Source: Gammaproteobacteria bacterium (GTDB lineage: Bacteria > Pseudomonadota > Gammaproteobacteria > Steroidobacterales > PWYM01). From it: a stretch of 64,000 nucleotides of DNA. The notes under the pieces are model-generated. The model ran no database searches and had not been told where the DNA came from. It worked only from the letters and a program-made list of their open reading frames with translations. A program made the translations under genes and the position numbers. Of the stretch, positions 28,131 to 38,114 are shown in pieces (within the stretch, counting starts at the first letter, position 1; every line of letters begins with the position of its first letter). The stretch is from assembly GCA_007693855.1 (NCBI GenBank), contig RECU01000077.1, positions 1-64,000 of the forward strand. Direction: 5' to 3'.

Positions 28131-28747
28131 GCGCCCAACTCCACCTGGAGGCGGCGGCCGGGATGACGGGTTCCCAATGGCGCGTGCGAGGCGACCATCG
28201 CCATCCCACCCGCGGCGAGGTGTTCATCCAGCCAGCCAGCCACCAGCGCCTGCCCGTCGACATCGAGATTGGTGAATGGCTCGTCGAGCAGCCAAAGCAG
28301 ACATCCGGACAGGCGCATACGGGCCAGCGCCACGCGCCGTCTCTGGCCTGCCGAGAGCGCGCGGACCGGTCGATGTTCCGCCCCGGCGAGTCCGAGGGGG
28401 GCAAGACAGGCCGCCACGGTGCCCTGATCGAACCCTGCCCCCTGCAACTGCAGCAGGAAACGCAGGTTTTCGCTTACCGACAGATCGGACTTGAGCCCGG
28501 GCTGATGTCCTAGGTAAAGGCGCTCGCGGCCATACACGGGGTCGCCCTCGTCGATTGCCCGCCCCCGCCAGTGCAGCCGTCCTGCGTGGGCGCGGCTGAG
28601 CCCGGCCACGACACGCAGCAGGCTCGTCTTGCCGGCGCCATTCGGCCCCACGACGGTGGCCAGATCGCCCGCCGCCAGGGTCAGGCTCAGACCGTCGAAA
28701 AGCACACGCTCGCTGCGCGCCACCGCCACGTCTTTCAGTTCAAGCAT
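28127..28747 (-). CDS. ccmA: Cytochrome c biogenesis ATP-binding subunit CcmA
   Basis: A 206-residue ABC ATPase. Walker A is GPNGAGKTSLLRV, the signature is RALSAGQRRRVALARM, Walker B plus Glu is LLWLLDEPFTNLD, and the switch His is in MVASHAPLG. It is the first gene of the leftward operon ccmABCDEFGHI-rimB-rimK-aspartoacylase. The promoter should lie in the 107 bases shared with the divergent FHA gene, though I see no clear hexamers. Confidence 0.96.
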   Translation of the reverse strand: MLELKDVAVARSERVLFDGLSLTLAAGDLATVVGPNGAGKTSLLRVVAGLSRAHAGRLHWRGRAIDEGDPVYGRERLYLGHQPGLKSDLSVSENLRFLLQLQGAGFDQGTVAACLAPLGLAGAEHRPVRALSAGQRRRVALARMRLSGCLLWLLDEPFTNLDVDGQALVAGWLDEHLAAGGMAMVASHAPLGTRHPGRRLQVELGA

Positions 28748-28854
28748 CTGCGGTGCATCGGGTCCTGCAGGCCAGCACCCGCCAAGGGTCTTGACCTGGG
28801 CGGGCGTTGCGGCGAGTCTGCCTGACTGTCGTCACCTCGCCGGGGTCTCCGTCG

Positions 28855-29799
28855 ATGTCAGAAAGCGCCCACGCCGAAACCACTTTCGCCAGCCCCGAAC
28901 GCGCGCTGGCCCGGCACCCCGCCGCCGCCCAGCTGGCCGACGCGCTGGGTCGCGGCCACCAGGTGATCCTGCTCTGCACGACGCCGGCCGCGACCCGTGC
29001 CGCAACACTGCGGATGCTGGCCGCGCAGGCTCGCAGCCGCGGACGTACGGTGGTCGAGGTGTCGGCGGCGGGCGCCTGCGATGGCGTTTCGGTAGCGGGG
29101 CTTGGACAGCGCATGTTGCAGGCACTCGGGCTGGAAGACATCGCCGGCGATGACGTGGACATTCTGAATATTCTACGCGTGTTCCTCCTCAATGAGTGTG
29201 CGGGTGGTCGCGCGCCGCTCATCCTCCTGGATGCTGCGGAGAGCGCCAGTCCGCGCGAACTCACCGCGCTCATGCAGGTACTGAAACTCCGTCATCGCGG
29301 CACGCTGGCAGTGCAGCTGGTGCTGGCTGGCAGCAGCGCCCTGGCCAGGCGCTTGCAGACGCCGGAGCTCGAGCCGCTTGCGGCCCGTTGCGGTGAGGTG
29401 CTCGATGGCACCCTGCTCCAGCCCCCGCGCCTCGCACTGCGACGCGCGGGCAGGACACTCTCCGAGCATGTACTGGGAATCGGCGGGCGTTGGCTGCTGG
29501 GCCGCGACGAGACTGCTGACATCCGTCTCGATGATCACTGGGTCAGCCGGTATCATGCGCTGCTGCTGTACGACGCTGATGGGCTGCTGCTGACCGATCT
29601 TGCCAGCACCAATGGCACCCGGGTGAACGGCCACCGCATCCGGCGCAGCCGCCTCGCCGACGGCGCTGAATGCAGGATTGGCAGCTTTCGTCTGTTGCTC
29701 GCCTGGCCTGGCCAGGCGCCCCAACGGCCGCCGGCCGCGGCCGCAGAAACGGCGACCATGCCACAACTTGCCGCGACCACCACGGGCACGCGTGTATGA
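28855..29799 (+). CDS. FHA-domain protein with an N-terminal degenerate AAA/GspA-like domain
   Basis: A 314-residue protein with two parts. Residues about 15-190 resemble the ExeA/GspA AAA fold: a strand VILLCTTPAATRAAT where Walker A should be but without GxxxxGKT, a Walker B-like strand PLILLDAAE, and helices with LAVQLVLAGSSALARRL. ATP binding is therefore doubtful. Residues about 205-285 form an FHA phosphothreonine-binding domain with intact GR (216-217), SRYH (231-234) and STNGTRVNG (251-259). The start is the ATG at 28855. The stop overlaps the PaaK-like gene (ATGA), so the two are coupled. No kinase gene is in view. Confidence 0.78.
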   Translation: MSESAHAETTFASPERALARHPAAAQLADALGRGHQVILLCTTPAATRAATLRMLAAQARSRGRTVVEVSAAGACDGVSVAGLGQRMLQALGLEDIAGDDVDILNILRVFLLNECAGGRAPLILLDAAESASPRELTALMQVLKLRHRGTLAVQLVLAGSSALARRLQTPELEPLAARCGEVLDGTLLQPPRLALRRAGRTLSEHVLGIGGRWLLGRDETADIRLDDHWVSRYHALLLYDADGLLLTDLASTNGTRVNGHRIRRSRLADGAECRIGSFRLLLAWPGQAPQRPPAAAAETATMPQLAATTTGTRV

Positions 29800-31091
29800 A
29801 AGCGACCACGCTGATCCAGCGCCATTTTGCCGAACTCGAAACCCGTCCCGCCGAGGATCTGCTGGGTCTGCAGACGCAGGCCCTGGCGCGGGTCCTCGAC
29901 TACGCGGCCGCGACCGTACCGTTTTATCGTGAGCGGATCGAGGCGGCCCGCGCGTCACTCGGCGCGGATGCCGAGCCCCGTCAGGTGCTCGAGGCCATGC
30001 CCCTGCTCACCCGGGAGCAGTTGCGCGAACAGGGCGAGGCGCTGCTCACGCCGGCCGGCCGTGGCCCGGAGGTCCTGAGCTTCGTCACCTCCGGTTCGAC
30101 CGGGATGCCGGTGCGGGTGATCTGGGGTCGCGAGGCCAACGGTGTGCTCGGCGTGCTGATGTGGCGACATCATCGCTGGCACGGCAGCCGGCCCGATGCG
30201 CGCCATGCCACCATTCAGCTGATGCCCCGGCTCCCCAATGGCCAGGTGGCGACGCCCTCTGCCATGCAATGGTGCCCGGGCGCGGAGGTACGCCCCGGTG
30301 TGGCGCTTGATTCGGCAACACCGGTCGACCGGCAGCTCGACTGGCTGATCGAGCAGGATCCGCATTACCTGATGACCTATCCGAGTAACGCCGCCGCGCT
30401 GCTGCAGCGGGCGGCCGCGCGGGGTGTGGTGCTGCCTTCGCTGGAGCGTATCGATACCTATGGTGAGAGCCTGCCCGAGACCTTGCCTGCGCTGGCCCGC
30501 AGCGTGTGGGATGTGGCACTGGTCGACCGCTACGCATCGCGCGAGCTTGGGATCATTGCGCTCGCCTGCCCTCGAGGCGAAGGCTACCGGGTACAGGTGG
30601 AGAACGTGCTGGTGGAAGTGCTGGACGATGCGGGTCGGCCGGTCGCCCCTGGCGAGACGGGACAGGTGGCGGTGACCCAGCTGCAGAACCTCGCCATGCC
30701 GCTCATTCGCTATGCGGTGGGCGACTACGCTGAACTCGGCGAACGAGCCAAGGGTGATCCACTGCCCTATCCGATCCTGCGGCGGATTCGTGGTCGGCAA
30801 AGAAACATGTATGTATTGCCGGACGGTGATCGACTCTGGCCCCGGTTTGCCATCGGACTGGCGAACCTCGATCTGCTGAAACAATTCCAGGTGGTGCAGC
30901 GGCGGCTCGATCGGGTGGAGCTCAACGCGGTACCGGCGCGGCCGCTGAGCCCGGGTGACCGCGAACGCCTCGAGGCGGTGATTCGGGACAACCTGCCCGG
31001 GACGTACAGTTTCGGGATCAACGAACTGACGGAAATTCCGCGCAGCGCTGGCGGGAAGTTCGAGGATTTCCGCAGCGAGGTGGCCGCCTGA
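29796..31091 (+). CDS. Phenylacetate--CoA ligase-like (PaaK/CapK family) adenylate-forming enzyme
   Basis: A 431-residue member of the PaaK/CapK adenylating family. The nucleotide-binding loop is SFVTSGSTGMPVRV. Later family motifs include IDTYGESLPE, the aromatic/Glu region VDRYASRELGIIALAC, and PLIRYAVGDYAEL with the ATP ribose-binding Asp. The C-terminus has a family-like cap with KFEDFRSE. No paa catabolic genes are nearby, so phenylacetate is unlikely by context; CapK-type members act in cell-surface polymer synthesis. It is translationally coupled to the FHA gene. Its stop lies 4 bases from the convergent tRNA-Leu. Confidence 0.8.
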   Translation: MKATTLIQRHFAELETRPAEDLLGLQTQALARVLDYAAATVPFYRERIEAARASLGADAEPRQVLEAMPLLTREQLREQGEALLTPAGRGPEVLSFVTSGSTGMPVRVIWGREANGVLGVLMWRHHRWHGSRPDARHATIQLMPRLPNGQVATPSAMQWCPGAEVRPGVALDSATPVDRQLDWLIEQDPHYLMTYPSNAAALLQRAAARGVVLPSLERIDTYGESLPETLPALARSVWDVALVDRYASRELGIIALACPRGEGYRVQVENVLVEVLDDAGRPVAPGETGQVAVTQLQNLAMPLIRYAVGDYAELGERAKGDPLPYPILRRIRGRQRNMYVLPDGDRLWPRFAIGLANLDLLKQFQVVQRRLDRVELNAVPARPLSPGDRERLEAVIRDNLPGTYSFGINELTEIPRSAGGKFEDFRSEVAA

Positions 31092-31095
31092 GAAC

Positions 31096-31182
31096 TGGTG
31101 CCCGGGGCCGGAATCGAACCGGCACGGCCTTTCGGCCTGCGAATTTTAAGTCCGCTGCGTCTACCAGTTCCGCCACCCGGGC
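31096..31182 (-). tRNA. tRNA-Leu (TAA)
   Basis: On the minus strand it begins GCCCGGGTGGCGG and ends CCGGGCACCA, with CCA encoded. At 87 nt with a long variable arm (GCCGAAAGGC) it is a class II tRNA. The anticodon loop reads CTTAAAA, giving anticodon TAA. Confidence 0.95.
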
Positions 31183-31190
31183 GGGAAGGA

Positions 31191-31264
31191 TGGAGGCCAG
31201 GGTCGGAATCGAACCGGCGTACACGGCTTTGCAGGCCGCTGCATAACCACTCTGCCACCTGGCC
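31191..31264 (-). tRNA. tRNA-Cys (GCA)
   Basis: A 74-nt minus-strand tRNA. The acceptor stem GGCCAGG pairs with CCTGGCC, followed by the U73 discriminator typical of tRNA-Cys and an encoded CCA. The anticodon loop CTGCAAA gives GCA. Confidence 0.96.
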
Positions 31265-31341
31265 ATCAAAAACAAACGCGCCGGTTTCTGCCCTGAGTTT
31301 CCGTACGGCTCAGGCGGTCGGCGCGTAAGTCGTTGAAATTT

Positions 31342-31417
<76 letters not shown>

Positions 31418-31454
31418 AACGAGACCGTGGATTCTACGGCCAACCCTGAGCCTG

Positions 31455-32039
31455 TCAAGACCGATGTTCTTCCTCGTTGGGTACGCGGTGGCGCGCCGTG
31501 AGTTCCGGCCAGGCTGCCCGGAGATAATCGGCCATCGACCACAGCGTCACGACCGAGGCGACGAACAGCAGCACCAGGCCGATCTCATAGACCGGGATCC
31601 CCAACAGCGGGATGTGGAACAGCATCATGCCGATGCCGACCATCTGCACGATGGTCTTGGACTTGCCGATTGGCGATACCGCGACCCGTGCCCTGGCGCC
31701 CACCTGCGCCATCCATTCCCGCAGGGCCGAGACAGTGATTTCGCGGCCGATGATCACGGCCGCCATCATGGTGACCAGGATGCTGTTGCCGTCCTGCACG
31801 AGCAGCACCAGCGACACGGCCACCAGCAGCTTGTCAGCCACGGGATCGAGGAAGGCACCAAATGCCGTGGTCTGGTTCCACCGCCGGGCCAGCCACCCGT
31901 CGAAGGCGTCGGTGACCGCGGCGATCGTGAAAAACAGGGTCGAGAGTGGCCTGGCCCATTCCAGGGGCAGGAAAAACGCCAGTGCCACCAGCGGGATGGT
32001 GACGATACGCAACCAGGTGAGCAGCGTGGGCAGGTTCAC
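31455..32039 (-). CDS. pgsA: CDP-diacylglycerol--glycerol-3-phosphate 3-phosphatidyltransferase
   Basis: This membrane enzyme makes phosphatidylglycerophosphate, the committed step to phosphatidylglycerol and cardiolipin. The 194-residue protein has the CDP-alcohol phosphotransferase signature DAFDGWLARRWNQTTAFGAF with LDPVADK, all acidic residues present, and about five membrane helices. It lies between uvrC and the Gly-Cys-Leu tRNA cluster, the conserved gammaproteobacterial order. The 39 bases from uvrC suggest co-transcription. Confidence 0.96.
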   Translation of the reverse strand: MNLPTLLTWLRIVTIPLVALAFFLPLEWARPLSTLFFTIAAVTDAFDGWLARRWNQTTAFGAFLDPVADKLLVAVSLVLLVQDGNSILVTMMAAVIIGREITVSALREWMAQVGARARVAVSPIGKSKTIVQMVGIGMMLFHIPLLGIPVYEIGLVLLFVASVVTLWSMADYLRAAWPELTARHRVPNEEEHRS

Positions 32040-32078
32040 GGCCGGTGGGTTCTCATTGTCGCAGGGACCTGGCGACGG

Positions 32079-33920
32079 TCAGCGGCGCTCGCCATGGAAA
32101 TGATCGTAGACCCGCTGCGCCAGCTGGCGACTGATGCCGTGAACCCGCAGCAGGTCGTCGACGCCCGCCCGGGCCACGCCCTGCAGGCCACCGAAGGCTT
32201 TGAGCAGTTCGCGCCTGCGTTTCGGCCCAAGACCTGGAATGCTCTCCAGCTGGGACGTCGATGCGCTGCGACTGCGCCGCGCGCGCTGACCGGTAATGGC
32301 AAAACGGTGGGCCTCGTCTCTGAGCTGCTGCACGAGGTGCAGTGCCCGGGAGTTCGCGGGCAGTATAAGAGCCTCCTCGCGTCCTGCCAAGAACAGGCGT
32401 TCCCGGCCGGCCTTGCGGGCGTGGCCCTTGGCGACTGCCACCACACTCAGCCCGTCGAGCTGCATCTCGTCGAGCACTTCGGTCACGGCACTGAGCTGGC
32501 CGCGGCCGCCATCGATGAACAGCACGTCGGGCAGGACCCCCTCGCCCTGTTTGAGCCGCGTATACCGTCGGCGGACGGCCTGGGCCAGGGCCGCATAGTC
32601 GTCCCCGGGCATGACGCCATCGATGTTGAAGCGCCGGTAATCGTTGCGCTGCGCGCCTTCGGGGCCGAAGACCACGCAGGAGGCCACCGTCTGACTGCCG
32701 CCGAGGTGGCTCACATCGAAACACTCCATCCGCTCCGGCGTCTCGGCTAGCCCCAGCGCGGCTGCCAGGTCCTCGCGTTGGGCGCGCTGGCTCGTATCGC
32801 TGGCAATCCGCGCCTCGAGGGCCTGGTCGGCATTGGCCCGAGCCATCTCCAGCCAGCGCGCTCGCTCGCCGCGGACCCGCTCGCGGATCTCCACGCGGTG
32901 TCCAGCCCGCTCGCCCAGCGCCGCTTCCAGAAGTGCTGAATCTTCCAGCGGCATACCGGCGATGATGCTGCGAGGAACCTCCCGGTCGGCGTAATGCTGG
33001 CCAATGAACGCCTGGAGGATTTCGGCAGGGGCGGCCTCGTCGACACCGCGCGGGAAGTGACTGCGGCTGCCGAGCAGCCGCCCTCCCCGGATGAACAGTA
33101 CGGTGACACAGGCGATGCCGCCGGACTGGGCGATCCCGAGAACGTCGATATCGCGCTCATCGCTGGCGGCGACGAATTGCCGTTCCTCGACCCGTTTGAG
33201 TCTCGCAATCTGATCACGCAGCCGCGCAGCCGTCTCGAAATCCAGCCGCTCGGCGGCCGTCTCCATGCGCTCGGCGAGCTGTTCAGTGACCTGGTTGCTG
33301 CGCCCCTGCAGGAACGCCTGGGCATCGGCGACATCGCGGGCATAGTCCTCGCGGCTGATCAGACCGACGCAGGGCCCCGTACAGCGCCGGATCTGATATT
33401 GCAGGCAGGGTCGGGTGCGGTTGGCGAAAAAGCTGTCTTCGCACTGGCGGATCCGGAACAGCTTCTGCAGCTGGTTCAGGGTCTCGCGGACGGCCCCCGC
33501 GCTGGGGTATGGCCCGAAATACCTGCCCTCGCCCTTTCGGGGGCCACGATAGAAGGCCAGCCGCGGGTAGTCGTGCTCACTGGCCAGATAGATATAGGGG
33601 TAGCTCTTGTCATCACGCAGCAGCACATTGAAGCGCGGCCGGTGCTCCTTGATCAGTGCGTTCTCCAGCAGCAGCGCTTCCGTCTCGGTCCGCGTGACAG
33701 TGACCTCGCAGCGCGCGATGGCATTGCGCAGGGCCATGGTCTTGGTATCCGCGGCTCGGCCCTGGAAATAGCTCCCCACCCGCCGCCGCAGATCCCGCGC
33801 CTTGCCGACATAGATGATGCGCTCCTGCGCGTCGAGCATGCGGTAGACGCCGGGGCCGTGGCTCAGCGTATCGAGGAACACCCGGACGTCGAAGGGCTCC
33901 TGCGCAGCTTCCACGCTCAT
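32079..33920 (-). CDS. uvrC: UvrABC excision nuclease subunit C
   Basis: The incision nuclease of nucleotide excision repair, 613 residues. It has the N-terminal GIY-YIG nuclease for the 3' cut (GVYRMLDAQERIIYVGKA), a Cys-containing region (RPCLQYQIRRCTGPC), a UVR motif (LAERMETAAERLDFETAARL), and an RNase H-like nuclease for the 5' cut (FDVSHLGGSQTVAS). C-terminal helix-hairpin-helix motifs follow (IPGLGPKRRRELLKAF). The ATG overlaps the stop of the glycosylase gene by 4 bases, making a DNA-repair pair. Confidence 0.97.
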   Translation of the reverse strand: MSVEAAQEPFDVRVFLDTLSHGPGVYRMLDAQERIIYVGKARDLRRRVGSYFQGRAADTKTMALRNAIARCEVTVTRTETEALLLENALIKEHRPRFNVLLRDDKSYPYIYLASEHDYPRLAFYRGPRKGEGRYFGPYPSAGAVRETLNQLQKLFRIRQCEDSFFANRTRPCLQYQIRRCTGPCVGLISREDYARDVADAQAFLQGRSNQVTEQLAERMETAAERLDFETAARLRDQIARLKRVEERQFVAASDERDIDVLGIAQSGGIACVTVLFIRGGRLLGSRSHFPRGVDEAAPAEILQAFIGQHYADREVPRSIIAGMPLEDSALLEAALGERAGHRVEIRERVRGERARWLEMARANADQALEARIASDTSQRAQREDLAAALGLAETPERMECFDVSHLGGSQTVASCVVFGPEGAQRNDYRRFNIDGVMPGDDYAALAQAVRRRYTRLKQGEGVLPDVLFIDGGRGQLSAVTEVLDEMQLDGLSVVAVAKGHARKAGRERLFLAGREEALILPANSRALHLVQQLRDEAHRFAITGQRARRSRSASTSQLESIPGLGPKRRRELLKAFGGLQGVARAGVDDLLRVHGISRQLAQRVYDHFHGERR

Positions 33921-34579
33921 CGGCTGTCGAGGAGCCCGGCCAGGCCGGCCGCCCGCCGCACCACCGTCTCGAAGGCCTCGCCCGTCAGGCGTCCGGTCTG
34001 GGTGTTGTAGCGGCTGCAGTGGTAGGAATCGACCAGCCGCTGGCCCTCAGGGAGCAGGTGCTCCGCGCCATGGCCGAAATCGTAGTCCGCCTGGCGCAGC
34101 CCGAGCGCCCGCACGATCGCCCGGTGGGCGACGCCGCCCAGGGCGAGGATCACCGCTGCCTGCGGCAGTGTTGCCAGTTCCGCAGCGAGATAGCCCGTGC
34201 AATTCGCAACCTCTTTGCCGGTGGGGCGGTTTTCCGGGGGCAGGCACTTCACCGCGTTGGTGATCCGACAGCCGCGCAGCCGCAGGCCGTCCCGGGCATG
34301 CACGGACTCAGACCGGTCGGCCAGCCCAAGGCCATGCAGGGTCGCATACAGCAGTATGCCGGCGTGGTCGCCGGTGAACGGTCGCCCTGTCCTGTTGGCA
34401 CCGTGCATGCCGGGGGCCAGGCCGACGATGAGCAGCCGCGGGCTCTGCACGCCGAAGGCTGGCACCGGGGCAGCGTGGTAGTCGGGGTGGCTGGCCCGCA
34501 CTGCATCCAGGTGGTCTGCCAGTCGCGGACAACGCCGACACTGGGGGTCGAAGGCTGCACTCACGGCGGCGTCAGTCAT
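33917..34579 (-). CDS. Family 5 uracil-DNA glycosylase, Fe-S type (UdgB-like)
   Basis: A 220-residue glycosylase that removes uracil, and often hypoxanthine, from DNA. N-terminal cysteines in [15 protein letters not shown] and later ones in [14 protein letters not shown] and [12 protein letters not shown] fit a [4Fe-4S] cluster. Motif A reads [22 protein letters not shown], without the polar catalytic residue of family 4, as expected for family 5. Motif B is the [12 protein letters not shown] variant. The ATG at 34579 overlaps the end of icd by 8 bases, and its stop overlaps uvrC. Confidence 0.9.
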   Translation of the reverse strand: MTDAAVSAAFDPQCRRCPRLADHLDAVRASHPDYHAAPVPAFGVQSPRLLIVGLAPGMHGANRTGRPFTGDHAGILLYATLHGLGLADRSESVHARDGLRLRGCRITNAVKCLPPENRPTGKEVANCTGYLAAELATLPQAAVILALGGVAHRAIVRALGLRQADYDFGHGAEHLLPEGQRLVDSYHCSRYNTQTGRLTGEAFETVVRRAAGLAGLLDSR

Positions 34580-35909
34580 CCATGTGTCGGATGATCGCAT
34601 CGGCGAATCCGCGGGTGCCCAGCAGGGTCGCCCCGGGGATCAGGCGTTCCAGGTTTTCCTGTACGTCACCCCGGCCACGTGCTTTGCGGAGATCGGGCTG
34701 CCGGATGGCCTCGCGCATGACCGCCAGGTCGTAGGTCAGCTCCTTGTTGGCGATGGTGTTGGACATCCCCTTCAGCACCAGGTCGGCCGCCTCGTGCCAG
34801 CCAAGGTAGCGCAGCATCATTTCCGCCGAGAGGATCAGCGAGCCGGGATTGACCCGGTCCTTGCCGGCAAACCCTGGCGCGGTGCCGTGGGTGGCCTCGA
34901 ACACGGCCACGCCATCGCCAATATTGGCCCCCGGCGCAATGCCGATCCCGCCGACCTGCGCGGCGAGCGCATCGGAGATGTAGTCGCCATTGAGGTTCAG
35001 CGTGGCGACGACGTCGTAGTCCTGCGGATTGAGCAGGATCTGCTGCAGGAAATTGTCCGCGATCACATCGCGGATCAGGATCTCCCGACCGGTCCGCGGG
35101 TTGCGCATGCGCATCCAGGGACCCTCGCCGATGGGTTCGGCGCCGAATTCCTCTCCGGCGAGTTCGTAGCCCCAGCGGCAGAAGGCCCCCTCGGTGAACT
35201 TCATGATGTTGCCCTTGTGCACCAGCGTGACCGAGCCGCGGTCCTGCTCGATTGCGTATTGCAGGGCTTTGCGTACGAGCCGCTGGGAGCCGGGCTGCGA
35301 GACCGGTTTGATGCCGAGGCCGGTGAGCGCCGGGTGCTTGAAGGGTCGCACGCCGAGTTCGCGCTCGAGGAATTCGATCAACTTGCGGTTTTCCGCCGAG
35401 CCGGCCGGCCACTCGATGCCTGCATAGATGTCTTCGGTGTTCTCCCGGAAGACGATCATGTCGACCTGGTCCGAGGCCTTCATCGGCGTGGAGACCCCGA
35501 GGAAGTAGCGGATCGGTCGCACGCAGGCGTAGAGGTCCATGGCCTGGCGGATGGAGACGTTCAGTGAGCGGATGCCCCCACCGATGGGTGTCGCCAGCGG
35601 TCCCTTGATGGAGACCACGTAGCGCTGCAGGGCATCAAGCGTCTCCTCCGGCAGGTAATTGGCGCCCTGGTAGATCTCGGTGGCCTTCTGGCCGGCGTAG
35701 ACCTCCATCCACGCAATCCGCCGCCGGGTGCCGTAGGCCTTATCGATGGCTGCGGTGACCACGCGATGCATGGCCGGCGTAACGTCTATCCCGATCCCGT
35801 CGCCCTCGATGAGCGGAATGATCGGATGGTCCGGCACCGCCAGGCTGCCGTCGTCGTTGAGCGTGATCGGCTCGCCGTGTTCCGGCACACGGATGTTCTG
35901 ATATTGCAT
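34572..35909 (-). CDS. icd: Isocitrate dehydrogenase (NADP)
   Basis: This TCA-cycle enzyme oxidises isocitrate to 2-oxoglutarate. At 445 residues it is the homodimeric E. coli type. The substrate motif [21 protein letters not shown] includes the Ser that AceK phosphorylates in E. coli. Metal-binding aspartates lie in [17 protein letters not shown], followed by [19 protein letters not shown]. aceA, its competitor at the isocitrate branch, lies just upstream on the same strand; no aceK is seen in the window. Confidence 0.97.
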   Translation of the reverse strand: MQYQNIRVPEHGEPITLNDDGSLAVPDHPIIPLIEGDGIGIDVTPAMHRVVTAAIDKAYGTRRRIAWMEVYAGQKATEIYQGANYLPEETLDALQRYVVSIKGPLATPIGGGIRSLNVSIRQAMDLYACVRPIRYFLGVSTPMKASDQVDMIVFRENTEDIYAGIEWPAGSAENRKLIEFLERELGVRPFKHPALTGLGIKPVSQPGSQRLVRKALQYAIEQDRGSVTLVHKGNIMKFTEGAFCRWGYELAGEEFGAEPIGEGPWMRMRNPRTGREILIRDVIADNFLQQILLNPQDYDVVATLNLNGDYISDALAAQVGGIGIAPGANIGDGVAVFEATHGTAPGFAGKDRVNPGSLILSAEMMLRYLGWHEAADLVLKGMSNTIANKELTYDLAVMREAIRQPDLRKARGRGDVQENLERLIPGATLLGTRGFADAIIRHMDD

Positions 35910-35962
35910 TATCTGGCCGCCTGTCTTGCGAGCTTCAACAGGCTGCGGATTCTACCGGAACA

Positions 35963-35994
35963 TGCGGCGGTCGGCCCCGGGGCAGACCGCCGCA
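35963..35994 (-). terminator. Stem-loop between aceA and icd
   Basis: A 10-bp perfect stem, TGCGGCGGTC with GACCGCCGCA, encloses a GC-rich loop that can pair further. It lies about 20 bases past the aceA stop and about 50 bases before the icd start. No U-tract follows on the minus strand, so it may be an attenuator or 3'-end stabiliser instead of a simple terminator. Confidence 0.5.
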
Positions 35995-36015
35995 TCTCGC
36001 GAGCAGGCCCTGAGT

Positions 36016-37293
<1,278 letters not shown>

Positions 37294-37436
37294 CGTTGTG
37301 TGTCCCCTCGGAGATGTTATGCGTCGAATGGCCCGGTGTGGGCCTTGGCGCTCCTTGTGCAGCGCGGTATGTTAGCCGCAGCGCCGGGATCGTGGCAAAG
37401 AAACCTGCACACAGCTGCCGCTCGTCCGCGGTTCTC

Positions 37437-37455
37437 CCGTAGACTCATTCTACGG
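37437..37455 (+). promoter_or_regulatory. Small stem-loop upstream of rluE
   Basis: A perfect 7-bp stem, CCGTAGA with TCTACGG, closes the 5-base loop CTCAT and ends 10 bases before the rluE ATG. The sequence between, TTAATATCAT, is AT-rich and has no Shine-Dalgarno. It may affect rluE translation initiation or end upstream transcription. Confidence 0.35.
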
Positions 37456-37465
37456 TTAATATCAT

Positions 37466-38110
37466 ATGCCTCTAATTTTATTAAATAAACCGTTCGGGAT
37501 GGTTTCCCGGTTCCTGGACGATAGTGGGCGTCCCGGGCTCGGTCGTCTGATCGAGCGTGCAGGGGTCTATCCGGCGGGCCGCCTCGATGCCGACAGCGAG
37601 GGCCTGCTCTTGCTCACCGATGACGGGGCGCTGCAGGCGCGGATCAGCCATCCTCGCCACAAGCTGCCGAAGACCTATCTGGTTCAGGTCGAGGGCACGG
37701 TGTCGGCGGCCGAGCTGGCGAAGCTTTGCGCGGGGGTGGCGCTGCGTGACGGTCCCGCGCGGGCCCTGGCCGCGCAGGCGGTGCCGCCCCCATCACTCTG
37801 GCCGCGCCAGCCGCCGGTGCGCGAGCGCCGCCAGATTCCGGACAGCTGGCTGGAACTGGTGATTGCCGAAGGCCGCAATCGCCAGGTCCGGCGGATGACT
37901 GCCGCCGTGGGACTGCCGACGCTTCGGCTGGTGCGGACCCGCGTCGGTCCATGGGCACTTGAAGGCTTGGCACCGGGCGAATGGCGCGAGCTGTCGCTGG
38001 CGCAGTCATGGGCGATGCTGGGCAGCGCAGCGGGGATCCGATCCCGACGGGCAGCCAAGCCGGGCCAACAGGCGTCCCGGACGGGACGCGCGTCAGGACC
38101 GCGGCGTTGA
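37466..38110 (+). CDS. rluE: 23S rRNA pseudouridine synthase, RluE-like
   Basis: A 214-residue member of the RsuA/RluB/E/F family without an S4 domain, as in RluE, which modifies U2457 of 23S rRNA. The catalytic Asp lies in YPAGRLDADSEGLLLLTDDG. Other motifs are LLNKPFGM near the start and VIAEGRNRQVRRMTAAVGLPTLRLVR. The C-terminus is extended by a basic, Arg-rich tail. Its first ten codons (CTA, ATT, TTA, TTA, AAT, AAA) are strikingly AT-rich. icd and rluE are also neighbours in E. coli. Confidence 0.9.
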   Translation: MPLILLNKPFGMVSRFLDDSGRPGLGRLIERAGVYPAGRLDADSEGLLLLTDDGALQARISHPRHKLPKTYLVQVEGTVSAAELAKLCAGVALRDGPARALAAQAVPPPSLWPRQPPVRERRQIPDSWLELVIAEGRNRQVRRMTAAVGLPTLRLVRTRVGPWALEGLAPGEWRELSLAQSWAMLGSAAGIRSRRAAKPGQQASRTGRASGPRR

Positions 38111-38114
38111 GGAC

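Noticed and set aside
29796-31091. True phenylacetate catabolic paaK
   Set aside because: No other paa genes are nearby and the gene is coupled to an FHA protein, so I give only the family-level name.
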